This document shows positions 1-7,831 of a DNA stretch of 64,000 bases, piece after piece. How positions within the stretch are numbered: the first letter of the stretch is position 1; every line of letters begins with the position of its first letter. The notes beneath the pieces are model-generated. The model made no database searches. It saw only the letters and a list, made by a program, of their open reading frames with translations, and was not told the origin of the DNA. A program made the translations under genes and the position numbers. Origin of the DNA: a virus. The stretch lies in the IMG/VR virus record IMGVR_UViG_3300035703_000009, positions 143,111 through 207,110 of that record; one strand, given 5' to 3'.

Positions 1-1621
1 AACCATTAGATGAGCTAATCACATTGCCTATTCCTCCACTAATAACCTGTGCATCACCACACACAACATTTTCGATTCCTCCTCCTATAACTGAACCCAG
101 CGAAAAATCACTAAAACCAGCTAGGCCGTTAATACAGTTTGAGTTTCCGCCGGCGACTGTTGCTGCATGCCCGCAAATCAGGTTATCCCCCCCGCTGCCT
201 ATATAATTTAGCACTCCAAAGATGTCGTTATTGAAGCCTCCAGCAACAGCTGATCCGCCGTCAATCACAGCATCGACTGTGAAGACAATGTCATCGACTC
301 CGCTGACTCCGCCGACGTCTGCACCGTCAATTGTTATAGTGTCGCCTACTTGATAGTTGACCCCGAGAGTATATGACCCCCATCCAGTAAGAGTATTGGT
401 CGCAATTATAACTTCAATCCCAGTTCCAAAACCAAGTCCGCTAGTCGTATTTGTCGGAAAATAATTTCCATCGACTGCGTTTGGAAAAGGTCCAGTCGAT
501 ATTGGGCTGATCATAATAGGCAGTCCCTCTCCGCTGACGTTGTGATTGGCTCCTCCACCTACGAAAGATCCCGGCGAAGTGATCGAGTTACAGGTACCAC
601 CAGCAATGGTCGAATAGTCACCAGATACCGTGTTACCGTCTCCACCTGAAATGGTAGAATAGTCTCCGATCGCAGAGTTTAAGTTGTCCTTACGAACAGC
701 TGACCCTGCTCCTGTGCCCAGGACGATGACTGCATCACTTGGTGAATCTATCTGAATAGTCGTCTTACCGTTGACTATGTCATCATTGATTACATAAGAT
801 ATGGTTGGAGTGGTGATAAAGTCGATTGTTGGATTTAAAGCGATTACTGAGCCGTCTAATTGCACCTCAAGTGAAGAGCCGGTCGCTGTCGCGGTCAGCT
901 CGTTAGTCACGGTGTTACGTGTCCAAGTAACCGATGCTGAATCCTGGATGATTTGGTCCATCAAATCATATAGCGAATTCTCAGTCAAATATAAATTAGT
1001 TGTTCCTTCTGCCAGATCATCAGTTGAAAAAGGAGTGAGTGAAACAGTAGGGAAAATACGATCCAATCCATCGACATGGGTCCAAGTTATCGCGTCTGGA
1101 CCGGTGCCCCTTCCTCCCTTATAGAGGACTGCTGCCATGCGGTCCTCGACCCTTTCGTCAGTGTAATAGAGATTGACTCCCTCAGCCAGGTTAGTGGTAG
1201 TAAAAGGAGCAAGGGTGACCCCAAGGGTCAACGTGTTTAGCGAGTCATCATATGCTTTTGTGATCCCTGTTCCATTTATGAGCAGTGCATTCACTCGATC
1301 ATCGACCCTTTCGTCAGTGTAATAGAGATTGACTCCCTCAGCCAGGTTAGTGGTAGTAAAAGGAGCAAGTGTCACATTTCCCTGTATTGTGTTTGGTGCA
1401 ATCGTAGTCCAATTAATACCCGTGCCGTCGATTATCGAAGGCGGAGTCAAGGCAACTGCACTTGCATCTTGAAAGGATACGTTGCCTGAGCCATCAGTCA
1501 CCAGGATCTGATTAGCTGCACCGTCTGCTGTAGGTAACGAGTATTCTCCAAAAATGGTTAGCTTACCTGATTTTATTTCTCCAAAGACTCGTAAGTCGCT
1601 ATATGCATTTGACTGACTCAT
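1..1621 (-). CDS. Tail fibre/adhesin with YadA-head-like repeats (partial, 3' end outside window)
   Basis: The frame is open from the ATG at 1621 to the window edge, about 540 residues. The N-terminal part has two copies of a motif of the form NLYYTDERV..., typical of phage fibre shafts. The C-terminal part has glycine-rich repeats of the type YSTIxGGxxN, as in YadA-like trimeric adhesin heads. Between them lies a small beta domain with GVNYQVGDTITIDGADVGG, which recurs in the fibre gene at 36750. The protein is probably a trimeric receptor-binding fibre. The start is 11 bases from the preceding fibre gene's stop, so the two are likely co-transcribed. The frame is long and repetitive, so coding is secure; the exact place in the virion is inferred. 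Confidence 0.85.
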   Translation of the reverse strand, partial: MSQSNAYSDLRVFGEIKSGKLTIFGEYSLPTADGAANQILVTDGSGNVSFQDASAVALTPPSIIDGTGINWTTIAPNTIQGNVTLAPFTTTNLAEGVNLYYTDERVDDRVNALLINGTGITKAYDDSLNTLTLGVTLAPFTTTNLAEGVNLYYTDERVEDRMAAVLYKGGRGTGPDAITWTHVDGLDRIFPTVSLTPFSTDDLAEGTTNLYLTENSLYDLMDQIIQDSASVTWTRNTVTNELTATATGSSLEVQLDGSVIALNPTIDFITTPTISYVINDDIVNGKTTIQIDSPSDAVIVLGTGAGSAVRKDNLNSAIGDYSTISGGDGNTVSGDYSTIAGGTCNSITSPGSFVGGGANHNVSGEGLPIMISPISTGPFPNAVDGNYFPTNTTSGLGFGTGIEVIIATNTLTGWGSYTLGVNYQVGDTITIDGADVGGVSGVDDIVFTVDAVIDGGSAVAGGFNNDIFGVLNYIGSGGDNLICGHAATVAGGNSNCINGLAGFSDFSLGSVIGGGIENVVCGDAQVISGGIGNVISSSNG

Positions 1622-1631
1622 TTATTCGTGC

Positions 1632-2963
1632 TTATATTTTTGAGTTGAATGTGATCACGCCTGCAGTGATGTTTATGGATGGAGTGATCGTTATTGTGTT
1701 ATCATTAACAAAGTTAAACGAGTAATCTTGGTCTCCGACATATGAGTTTCCATCACGAACCGCAAAGGTAAGGTTTTTGGTTCCTAAGTTATGGTTTATT
1801 GTTGCAGGGTTGCCTGAGGTTACTGAGAACGTCTTTGCGATTGACCTAAAGCTATCTCCCGTTGCCAGGTTAAGTATTGTGACCGACCCGCTGCCTAAGT
1901 TATTGAACTGTCCAGTTGGCTGCAGATCAAGCACGCCGTTTGCGATCACCACCTGACCATAGTTGTCTACTGTTCCTTCAACCGTAAAGTTGCCATATAA
2001 AAAGTATTGATAGTCTGCGCAAACAGTCAGAGTGTCGCCGACGCTGACTAGTTTCTTATTGCCCTTACAGCCTCCACCGCCGCCTCCACCAGAACAGTCT
2101 GCTGAAAGCACAATGACTTTTACTAGGTTCTTGTTTTGCGAAAGGGTGATGTTTACGCTGTTTGCTTGATAGCTATTGACGTATCCTGCAATCAGTTCAT
2201 TGGTCACAGTATCAATTAGCTGGACTTGAACACTGGTCGATCCTAAGTTGTGAGGAATCGCTTCCGGCACGTTTGCTGTAAAGTTCTTTAGGATGACGAA
2301 AGAGCAGCCGGTGCCTCCGCCTCCGCCGGTTCCACCAGCAGTGAGGTCAAAGACCTTACAGTTTTCGTCAGTATAATATAGAGTCTGAGTCGTAGGTACA
2401 GTTTCGGTCGCATAGCCTGGAGGACCTACCCAAATGATTCCAGTATTAGGTGTCGGACATCCTGGAATCGGAGGACTCCCAGCGAGCTCAATTAGGGTGA
2501 GGTATGACGAGTTACTATTGTCGGTCAAGCTTACCCAGCCGCGGCTCTGTAAGTAACCAATAAAGTCTTCTCCGAACTCTGGACGCTGGTTTTGGATGCC
2601 AGTGTAGATGACCTCACCAGGTACGCCTACTGTAGGCCAGTCGTTGAAATCGGTAAATCGTAAACGTTTGGTTTCTGCGACCTTGACCAAGAGTTCTTGG
2701 CCTTCAGCTCTACCTAGAGAGTCGATCGTAAACGTAGGAACGCCGTCAAGTTTTAAGCTAAGAGTGTCGGTAATATCGACAAAATCAAAGGTTCCTTTGT
2801 ATGCTTGAAAGCTATTCGTGACCTCATCGTACTTGATGTTATTCAAGAACTCCAAAGTTCCGCTCGACAAGCTACCGAAGTTAAGATTCGTTATGTCGAT
2901 GATGGAGGTTAAACTCGAGTTGGTTAACTTTCGAATAGCCTTTAAATTCTTATAGACAGGCAT
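1632..2963 (-). CDS. Putative tail fibre/virion appendage protein, 443 aa
   Basis: No clear family assignment. The protein carries the fibre-like LYYTDENCK motif near its middle, two polyglycine linkers (GGTGGGGG and SGGGGGGG), and two related segments of the form INHNLGT/IPHNLGS followed by beta-rich sequence, suggesting duplicated small beta domains at about residues 225-290 and 375-443. It sits directly upstream of the YadA-like fibre and has a late-type promoter at 2984-2992, so a structural role expressed late is likely. Glycine hinges suggest flexible linkers between modules. Confidence 0.7.
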   Translation of the reverse strand: MPVYKNLKAIRKLTNSSLTSIIDITNLNFGSLSSGTLEFLNNIKYDEVTNSFQAYKGTFDFVDITDTLSLKLDGVPTFTIDSLGRAEGQELLVKVAETKRLRFTDFNDWPTVGVPGEVIYTGIQNQRPEFGEDFIGYLQSRGWVSLTDNSNSSYLTLIELAGSPPIPGCPTPNTGIIWVGPPGYATETVPTTQTLYYTDENCKVFDLTAGGTGGGGGTGCSFVILKNFTANVPEAIPHNLGSTSVQVQLIDTVTNELIAGYVNSYQANSVNITLSQNKNLVKVIVLSADCSGGGGGGGCKGNKKLVSVGDTLTVCADYQYFLYGNFTVEGTVDNYGQVVIANGVLDLQPTGQFNNLGSGSVTILNLATGDSFRSIAKTFSVTSGNPATINHNLGTKNLTFAVRDGNSYVGDQDYSFNFVNDNTITITPSINITAGVITFNSKI

Positions 2964-2983
2964 CCACTACCCAATTATTTTTA

Positions 2984-2992
2984 TTATTTATT
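2984..2992 (-). promoter_or_regulatory. Late-type promoter for the 443-aa fibre gene
   Basis: AATAAATAA on the minus strand, 20 nt before the start codon at 2963. Confidence 0.5.
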
Positions 2993-3033
2993 AAGGAAGA
3001 CCGCAGCTAAGTTTAACTTAGAAAAGCGAACGA

Positions 3034-4356
3034 TCACTGCTTACTGATCACCTTGGTGCTAGAGTCTACCCTAGATGCCAAGGTAAACTGACCTCGGTTC
3101 ACTAAGCACTCACGAAGTTCGGCATTGATCTTCTTTTCTGCTGGATTATCAAGATAGCTTGAGCTAATCTCATTCAAGTCTCCCAAATAATTACAATCGA
3201 GTAGCTTTGAGCTCTTAATAAAGTTGTTTGAAAAGATGGTGCACTCAGAGAGTTTTGAGTTCTTTACCGTGCAGCCCTCAAAAAGACATAGCTTAGCATC
3301 AGCTGACACAGTACACTGATAGAATTCCACTCCCTCAATGAGCATGCCTCTGGAGACTTGAGCATCCTTTACTTGCAGTGCCTTGCGACGCCCATCATAA
3401 TTGATGACTCCCTCAGTCACTCCTCCGCCTAGGACCAGCTTAAAGAGCTTTTCCCTCAAGAGGTCATAGTTTGCCTCAATGATGCGTGAGTCGTTCCTTA
3501 GATCCACATAGATCTCTAAGTTAGGGTACTTGGAGCGAAAGTTAAGATAACTCTTAGTCGCATCAATCGCGTTCTTAAAGTTTTCAGTCAGAGTATAGAT
3601 CTGTCTTCTTTCCTCGATCGAGTACTCATAGTTGTTAGAAAGAGTGGCACATAGGTGTTCGATCACGAGGTTGATTGAGTCGACTGCCTCTTGCTTTTTG
3701 GCTTGATAGTCCTTACCTGCAATGTACTTGATTATCATGGTGTCACGGTCGATCTCTGAAAAGTCGTTTGCAAAAAAGTCAGAGGTAGGGAAGCTAAACT
3801 CAATTGGACTCATGCGTTCCACCAACCTCTCGGTCACGACCGTTGAAAAAAGGTTCTTGGGTTGAATGTAAGAAATCTGGTTGGTGTAAACGTGACCGCT
3901 CTCGTTTGAGCTGGCCGGCCACCATTCAAATAATTGCTTTTCGTTGAGCCCAAGCAAGTACTTAAACTTGTTTAGAGAGTGAACTTTCGTCGGCAGACCG
4001 ACACCATCCGTATTAAGCCGGATCTTCGTCGTCACTGCACATCGAGAAGTCGTGTAACCAATAGATTCGATCAGGTTCATCATCTTAAGCAGCATGTGAA
4101 CTGCCTCCTGATAAGGCATGAAACCCGTCGATAAGCTGGACTCTTTATAGCTATTTGAATAGACTGGAGCCAGCTTAAATGACTCGTGAGTAGGTTCGAA
4201 CTGATAGTTGATGTCAGTCGACCACTTCACGCCTTTACCAAGGGCTCGTGAGAGCTTGGCTGCAAGCTCACGCTTGTTCATTGGGGTAAAAAACTCAAAA
4301 ACGAAGGCCAGTTGTGAATTATCGTAAATCTCTTTGCTAGTGATAGCTTTAAACAT
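3034..4356 (-). CDS. Putative amidoligase-like protein, 440 aa
   Basis: The segment at residues ~82-112, with TGFMPYQEAVHMLLKM and a following SRCAVTTKIRLN, resembles the TGP(L/M)PY-EA...cGLHVHI-type core of phage amidoligase-family proteins (glutamine-synthetase-like fold), although the expected His is not evident. The C-terminal ~100 residues (VSRGMLIEGVEFYQC, LCLFEGCTVKNSKLSEC) look like a short right-handed beta-helix. The family would form amide bonds on an unknown substrate. Assignment is by motif recall only; coding is secure from length, promoter and position. Confidence 0.5.
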   Translation of the reverse strand: MFKAITSKEIYDNSQLAFVFEFFTPMNKRELAAKLSRALGKGVKWSTDINYQFEPTHESFKLAPVYSNSYKESSLSTGFMPYQEAVHMLLKMMNLIESIGYTTSRCAVTTKIRLNTDGVGLPTKVHSLNKFKYLLGLNEKQLFEWWPASSNESGHVYTNQISYIQPKNLFSTVVTERLVERMSPIEFSFPTSDFFANDFSEIDRDTMIIKYIAGKDYQAKKQEAVDSINLVIEHLCATLSNNYEYSIEERRQIYTLTENFKNAIDATKSYLNFRSKYPNLEIYVDLRNDSRIIEANYDLLREKLFKLVLGGGVTEGVINYDGRRKALQVKDAQVSRGMLIEGVEFYQCTVSADAKLCLFEGCTVKNSKLSECTIFSNNFIKSSKLLDCNYLGDLNEISSSYLDNPAEKKINAELRECLVNRGQFTLASRVDSSTKVISKQ

Positions 4357-4373
4357 GAGAAGCGTTCTTTATT

Positions 4374-4382
4374 CTATTTATA
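4374..4382 (-). promoter_or_regulatory. Late-type promoter for the amidoligase-like gene
   Basis: TATAAATAG on the minus strand, 17 nt upstream of the ATG at 4356; lies just past the lipoprotein terminator hairpin. Confidence 0.5.
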
Positions 4383-4386
4383 CGAA

Positions 4387-4412
4387 AAATGGGCCCCAAT
4401 TAGGGCCCATTT
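4387..4412 (-). terminator. Rho-independent terminator after the small lipoprotein gene
   Basis: A perfect 10-bp stem (4387-4396 with 4403-4412, core GGGCCC) with a 6-nt loop. On the minus strand it is followed by a run of five T. It separates the lipoprotein gene from the amidoligase-like gene. Confidence 0.8.
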
Positions 4413-4432
4413 AGATTCGGTGCGTTTCTGAA

Positions 4433-4612
4433 TTACTTGGCAGCTGTAGTATCGACTACAGTAACTGTGTCAACTGCTACCGGAGAGGCAGTATCAACAG
4501 CAACCGCAGTAGAATCAGCAGCAGTAGCATCAACAGTTGCGTCTGTTTTGCTTGTGCATGAAGCTACAGCCAAAACGACAAACAACGCGAAAAGAACAGT
4601 GATCTTCTTCAT
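4433..4612 (-). CDS. Small lipoprotein, 59 aa
   Basis: The minus strand encodes a 59-residue protein starting MKKITVLFALFVVLAVASC, a lipoprotein signal peptide with the lipobox AVASC at residues 15-19. The rest is an Ala/Thr/Val/Asp low-complexity tail. The +1 Cys would be acylated, so the product is probably exported to the host inner or outer membrane by the host lipoprotein pathway, for example for superinfection exclusion or lysis. It has its own terminator downstream and lies between tmRNA and the amidoligase-like gene. A plus-strand frame over the same bases is a shadow. Confidence 0.75.
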   Translation of the reverse strand: MKKITVLFALFVVLAVASCTSKTDATVDATAADSTAVAVDTASPVAVDTVTVVDTTAAK

Positions 4613-4649
4613 TAGTGTTGGTTATTTTTAAAGGTACAAATAGTCCCAG

Positions 4650-5087
4650 TGGACCCGTCGGGAATCGAACCCGAGTCTTGCTCAGCAAATCCAGAGGACT
4701 CATTCACAGGCTTAGTCAGTTTTACGACTCTGACAACCGTTTTGGTTTTCTGGGTAGTTTTTATGGTGAGTTTCCTTCTCACCCTCATGACGGCTTTCTA
4801 CATACCTACACGTCTATCCGTAGTGTCTTTGTCAACGATTTCGCCCCCTATATGTCGTTGATCTGGAACGCCCGTGGTCAGCCACAGCTATTAAGGGAGC
4901 CCTTCCAAGCTTGCACATTTGCTTTCGAAGGGTAAGTGCGACCCATTGCTTACGCGGCTATCGCCATTTCAGCACCAACAAAAGAGTTGCCGTTTAAATG
5001 ATTCGATAGGGGATTAAAGAGCTTCCATCTAGCTCTGCCTGCATCATCTCAAAGAACCTAGCTGCCAATCAATTCCTGGTCGAGCCC
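4650..5087 (-). ncRNA. ssrA: Phage transfer-messenger RNA (tmRNA)
   Basis: On the minus strand the 3' part has a T arm (TCGGG TTCGATT CCCGA) and the acceptor strand CGGGTCC; the 5' end GGGCTCG at 5081-5087 pairs with it over 7 bp (two G-U pairs). The 5' block GGAATTGATTGGC matches the GGATTCGACGGG region of known tmRNAs, and AAAACTGACTAAGC near the 3' end matches the conserved block before the T arm. The tag reading frame at 4950-4991 gives GNSFVGAEMAIAA and a stop. CCA is not encoded. The product would rescue stalled ribosomes and tag peptides for proteolysis. About 438 nt, somewhat longer than typical. Confidence 0.88.
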
Positions 5088-5153
5088 AATTAAATAGATC
5101 TTTTTTATCTATTTAGAGTATTTTACCTAAAAGTACTAAATTGGTTTTATGAG

Positions 5154-5162
5154 TATAAATAA
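5154..5162 (+). promoter_or_regulatory. Late promoter of the baseplate-terminase operon
   Basis: TATAAATAA, an exact match to the T4 late promoter core, 18 nt before the gp6 start. Confidence 0.65.
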
Positions 5163-5180
5163 ACTAAAGACTAAAAGTTA

Positions 5181-6842
5181 ATGGCAAGTGCAATTGACAA
5201 TTTTAAGGTCCTCAATCGACTCAGCATCTATATTGAGGACATCATGGGTCAGACCATCTCATACCTGTCTAATAGATTTAGCCAAAGTAAGACCGTGTTC
5301 ACGGCAGCTTCGCCATTCGGTCAGTTGCTACTGGTGGTGGAAAACCTGACACAATTAGTGTTTTACTATATTGAGGACTCCATCACTGAGTTGAACATAA
5401 ACGAGGCAACGAGGTTGACTTCAGTGTACTCATTAGCCGCTCTTTCTGGACATAACCCAAGCAGAGCGGTATCTGCGGTCGGTGAGATCAGTCTAAAGAC
5501 TAAGCCTGAGGTCATTGACGCTCCATACGACTTTGCGATCATTGCTAACTTAACTAAGCTCGCATGCTTAAACAACGGCTTGACATACATACTCGACCTA
5601 CCACAGGACGAGCTCAGGTTTCAATTGAACGGAGCCAACGATGGGATCAGGATGACAGTTCGTCAGGGAATCATCGAGACCCAGACAGTGACTGCACAGG
5701 GAATCCCAACCGATAGCTTCTCGATCGGCAGTCCACAGAACTTCTACGTTGATAACTTCTACGTCAACGTTTACGTAAACGGAGAAAAGTGGACTCGTTA
5801 CGACTCAATATTAGACATGCCACGCGGAGAAAAGGCATACCTAGTTAAGACCGGAATCACGAGCGGCATCGACCTATTTTTCGGAAATGGAAACTATGGC
5901 CTGATTCCACCAAAGGGAGCAGAGATCGCAGTCGAATACTTGGTGACAGAGGGAGCAAACGGTAACATCAGAACCAACGATCCATCTAAGATCCAATTCG
6001 AGTTCGTCGACACAGGCTTTAGCATATTAGGCGACGAAATCGACCTAAACCAATACATTACCATCGATCCTACTCATGCACCTTTCTTTGGGGCTAACCC
6101 AGAAGACTCTGCTTTGACTAGGCTCATTGCTCCAAGAATGTCGAAGAGCTTTGCTCTAGTCAATGCCGATCACTATGAAGTGCTGCTTAGAAAGCTAAAG
6201 CTCTTCTCAACAGTAAACGTCTATCTCGACCCGGAAGATAATCGTGTGCTCGATCTTTTCCTGATTCCAGACATCAGAAAGACTTTTAATACTGGACAAG
6301 ACTATTTTACGGCTGAACTGAACCGTTTCCTACTTACTGATTACCAAAAAAATGAGCTCTTACGCTACATCGAAAAGTCAGGTTCTAAGCTGATTTCAAC
6401 AGACATACGTATCGTTGATCCGATTCCAAGCCAATATGTGCTTAACATCTCGACCATTCTATTTGATGACATTGACATCGAGATCATCAAACGCGACATC
6501 TTAAATGCTCTTGGTACATTCTTTATTCAAAACACTCGCCGTAATAGGATTCCTAAGAGCGACCTGATCAAGATAGTCGAAGGAGTGAATGGAGTCGACT
6601 CAGTCTCTATTTACATCGTCTCCAAAAAGAACGAGGATGCAAAGAAGCTAAATGTTTCAGCGACAACAGTCGGACTTGACGAGTTCAATGACATCGTGAC
6701 AGAAAACAATGAACTACCCATAATCAAAGGCGGGTTCTCAGATCTATATGGAAATGCGTATGCGGACGGTCTGCCTGAAGACGCTCTCGGAGCAGTAAAC
6801 ATCCAGGTAAAATCGATAGTACCTCGTCCAAAAATCAAGTAA
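5181..6842 (+). CDS. Baseplate wedge protein, gp6/J-like, 553 aa
   Basis: Baseplate J/gp6-type wedge component: a middle beta-rich region with YGLIPPKGAEIAVEYLVTEG followed by NGNIRTNDPS, and a C-terminal region with the NADHYEVLLRKL, FSTVNVYLDPED and INALGTFF-like elements (here ILNALGTFFIQNTRR) that typify the family. In the virion it would form the ring that triggers sheath contraction. Length is near that of the T4-type protein (about 660) but shorter. First gene after a consensus late promoter; the 81-aa gene follows 2 nt later. No Shine-Dalgarno sequence is visible upstream. Confidence 0.85.
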   Translation: MASAIDNFKVLNRLSIYIEDIMGQTISYLSNRFSQSKTVFTAASPFGQLLLVVENLTQLVFYYIEDSITELNINEATRLTSVYSLAALSGHNPSRAVSAVGEISLKTKPEVIDAPYDFAIIANLTKLACLNNGLTYILDLPQDELRFQLNGANDGIRMTVRQGIIETQTVTAQGIPTDSFSIGSPQNFYVDNFYVNVYVNGEKWTRYDSILDMPRGEKAYLVKTGITSGIDLFFGNGNYGLIPPKGAEIAVEYLVTEGANGNIRTNDPSKIQFEFVDTGFSILGDEIDLNQYITIDPTHAPFFGANPEDSALTRLIAPRMSKSFALVNADHYEVLLRKLKLFSTVNVYLDPEDNRVLDLFLIPDIRKTFNTGQDYFTAELNRFLLTDYQKNELLRYIEKSGSKLISTDIRIVDPIPSQYVLNISTILFDDIDIEIIKRDILNALGTFFIQNTRRNRIPKSDLIKIVEGVNGVDSVSIYIVSKKNEDAKKLNVSATTVGLDEFNDIVTENNELPIIKGGFSDLYGNAYADGLPEDALGAVNIQVKSIVPRPKIK

Positions 6843-6844
6843 CC

Positions 6845-7090
6845 ATGGTAAAAGACAGCATATTCAGACCCATTTACAGTCGTCGAGAAAAGAGACTAAA
6901 CCTAGGCTTTCAGTACAAGGGACAGATCCTTAAAAAGACCCTTTCTGGCCAGATGTTTGGCGCCAATGATCTATTAGACACATACCTTGCTAAGGTCGAA
7001 AGCATAGTATATGAGTGGGTGGAAGCAGTAAAGCAAATAAAAATAAACGCAAATCCTGCTCTTGACAAATACGAAAGCAAGATTCGTTAA
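6845..7090 (+). CDS. Conserved-position hypothetical protein, 81 aa
   Basis: Not recognised. A basic N-terminal half (FRPIYSRREKRLNLGFQYKG) is followed by a helical C-terminal half. It starts 2 nt after gp6 and ends 9 nt before the terminase small subunit-like gene, so it is surely part of the late operon. A small baseplate or packaging accessory protein is possible, by position only. Confidence 0.65.
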   Translation: MVKDSIFRPIYSRREKRLNLGFQYKGQILKKTLSGQMFGANDLLDTYLAKVESIVYEWVEAVKQIKINANPALDKYESKIR

Positions 7091-7099
7091 TTCGACTAT

Positions 7100-7828
7100 A
7101 TGGCAAAACAGAAACCAGGCATGAGCCGAGAAAATAGAGCGCATCTTAGGGACGAGATCTCTTCTCTCCTAAGCTCAATCGGCCAAGAAAATCACGAAGA
7201 GCTCGTCGTGGACCAGGAGGTATCACAAGAGTTAAAAAAGGAAAGTCCTTATGACTTTGAGGAGATAAGCGCGCAGTTTACAAAAAAAGCTAGGGACATC
7301 ACTGACTCTCTTTTTAAGAACTTCGTCGATATAGGCGTGTTTGAAGACAACGATTATGCTCGCCATAAAAAAGAGATCGACACGATCAACATCTCAAACC
7401 TTTTCTTCCAATTAAAGACTCTCAAGATAACGATTATCAAGGTGATGGAGGAAATAACCTCAGGTAACACGCATCCACGTCTCATCGAGGTGATGGGTCA
7501 GTTACAAGACAAGATGGCCGACATCACGAAAATGCAGGCAAACTATATCATCTTTCTCGAAGAGACCTATCAAAAGCTTAATCGTGAAAAACCAGCAAAC
7601 GCAGACTCAACTAAGGTAGGCTCTAGTCCAGACGAAGGTCAATACTTTATCACGATCGGTACCAAGAACGCAATCAAGAGCCTTCCAAACGCTGGCCAGA
7701 AACCATATAAAGAATACGATCAATCTTTAATTGATCCCAGTCGCAAGGCCGATCTGATGCGTGAACGCAACATTCAGATCCAAGAGGACGATACTGAAGA
7801 CTTTATCGACCTTACTGAAATAATATAA
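7100..7828 (+). CDS. Putative terminase small subunit, gp16-like, 242 aa
   Basis: Directly precedes the large terminase by 3 nt. The centre (residues ~90-165) is predicted helical and coiled-coil-like (LKTLKITIIKVMEEI ... MQANYIIFLEETYQKL), as expected of the oligomerising core of T4 gp16; both ends are charged and probably disordered. Its role would be to regulate DNA entry and stimulate the motor ATPase. No sequence motif proves this, so the call rests on position and architecture. Confidence 0.6.
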   Translation: MAKQKPGMSRENRAHLRDEISSLLSSIGQENHEELVVDQEVSQELKKESPYDFEEISAQFTKKARDITDSLFKNFVDIGVFEDNDYARHKKEIDTINISNLFFQLKTLKITIIKVMEEITSGNTHPRLIEVMGQLQDKMADITKMQANYIIFLEETYQKLNREKPANADSTKVGSSPDEGQYFITIGTKNAIKSLPNAGQKPYKEYDQSLIDPSRKADLMRERNIQIQEDDTEDFIDLTEII

Positions 7829-7831
7829 TGT

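Noticed and set aside
4437-4935. Plus-strand open frames of 64, 70 and 106 residues
   Set aside because: They lie antisense to the small lipoprotein gene and the tmRNA, both of which have much stronger sequence evidence.
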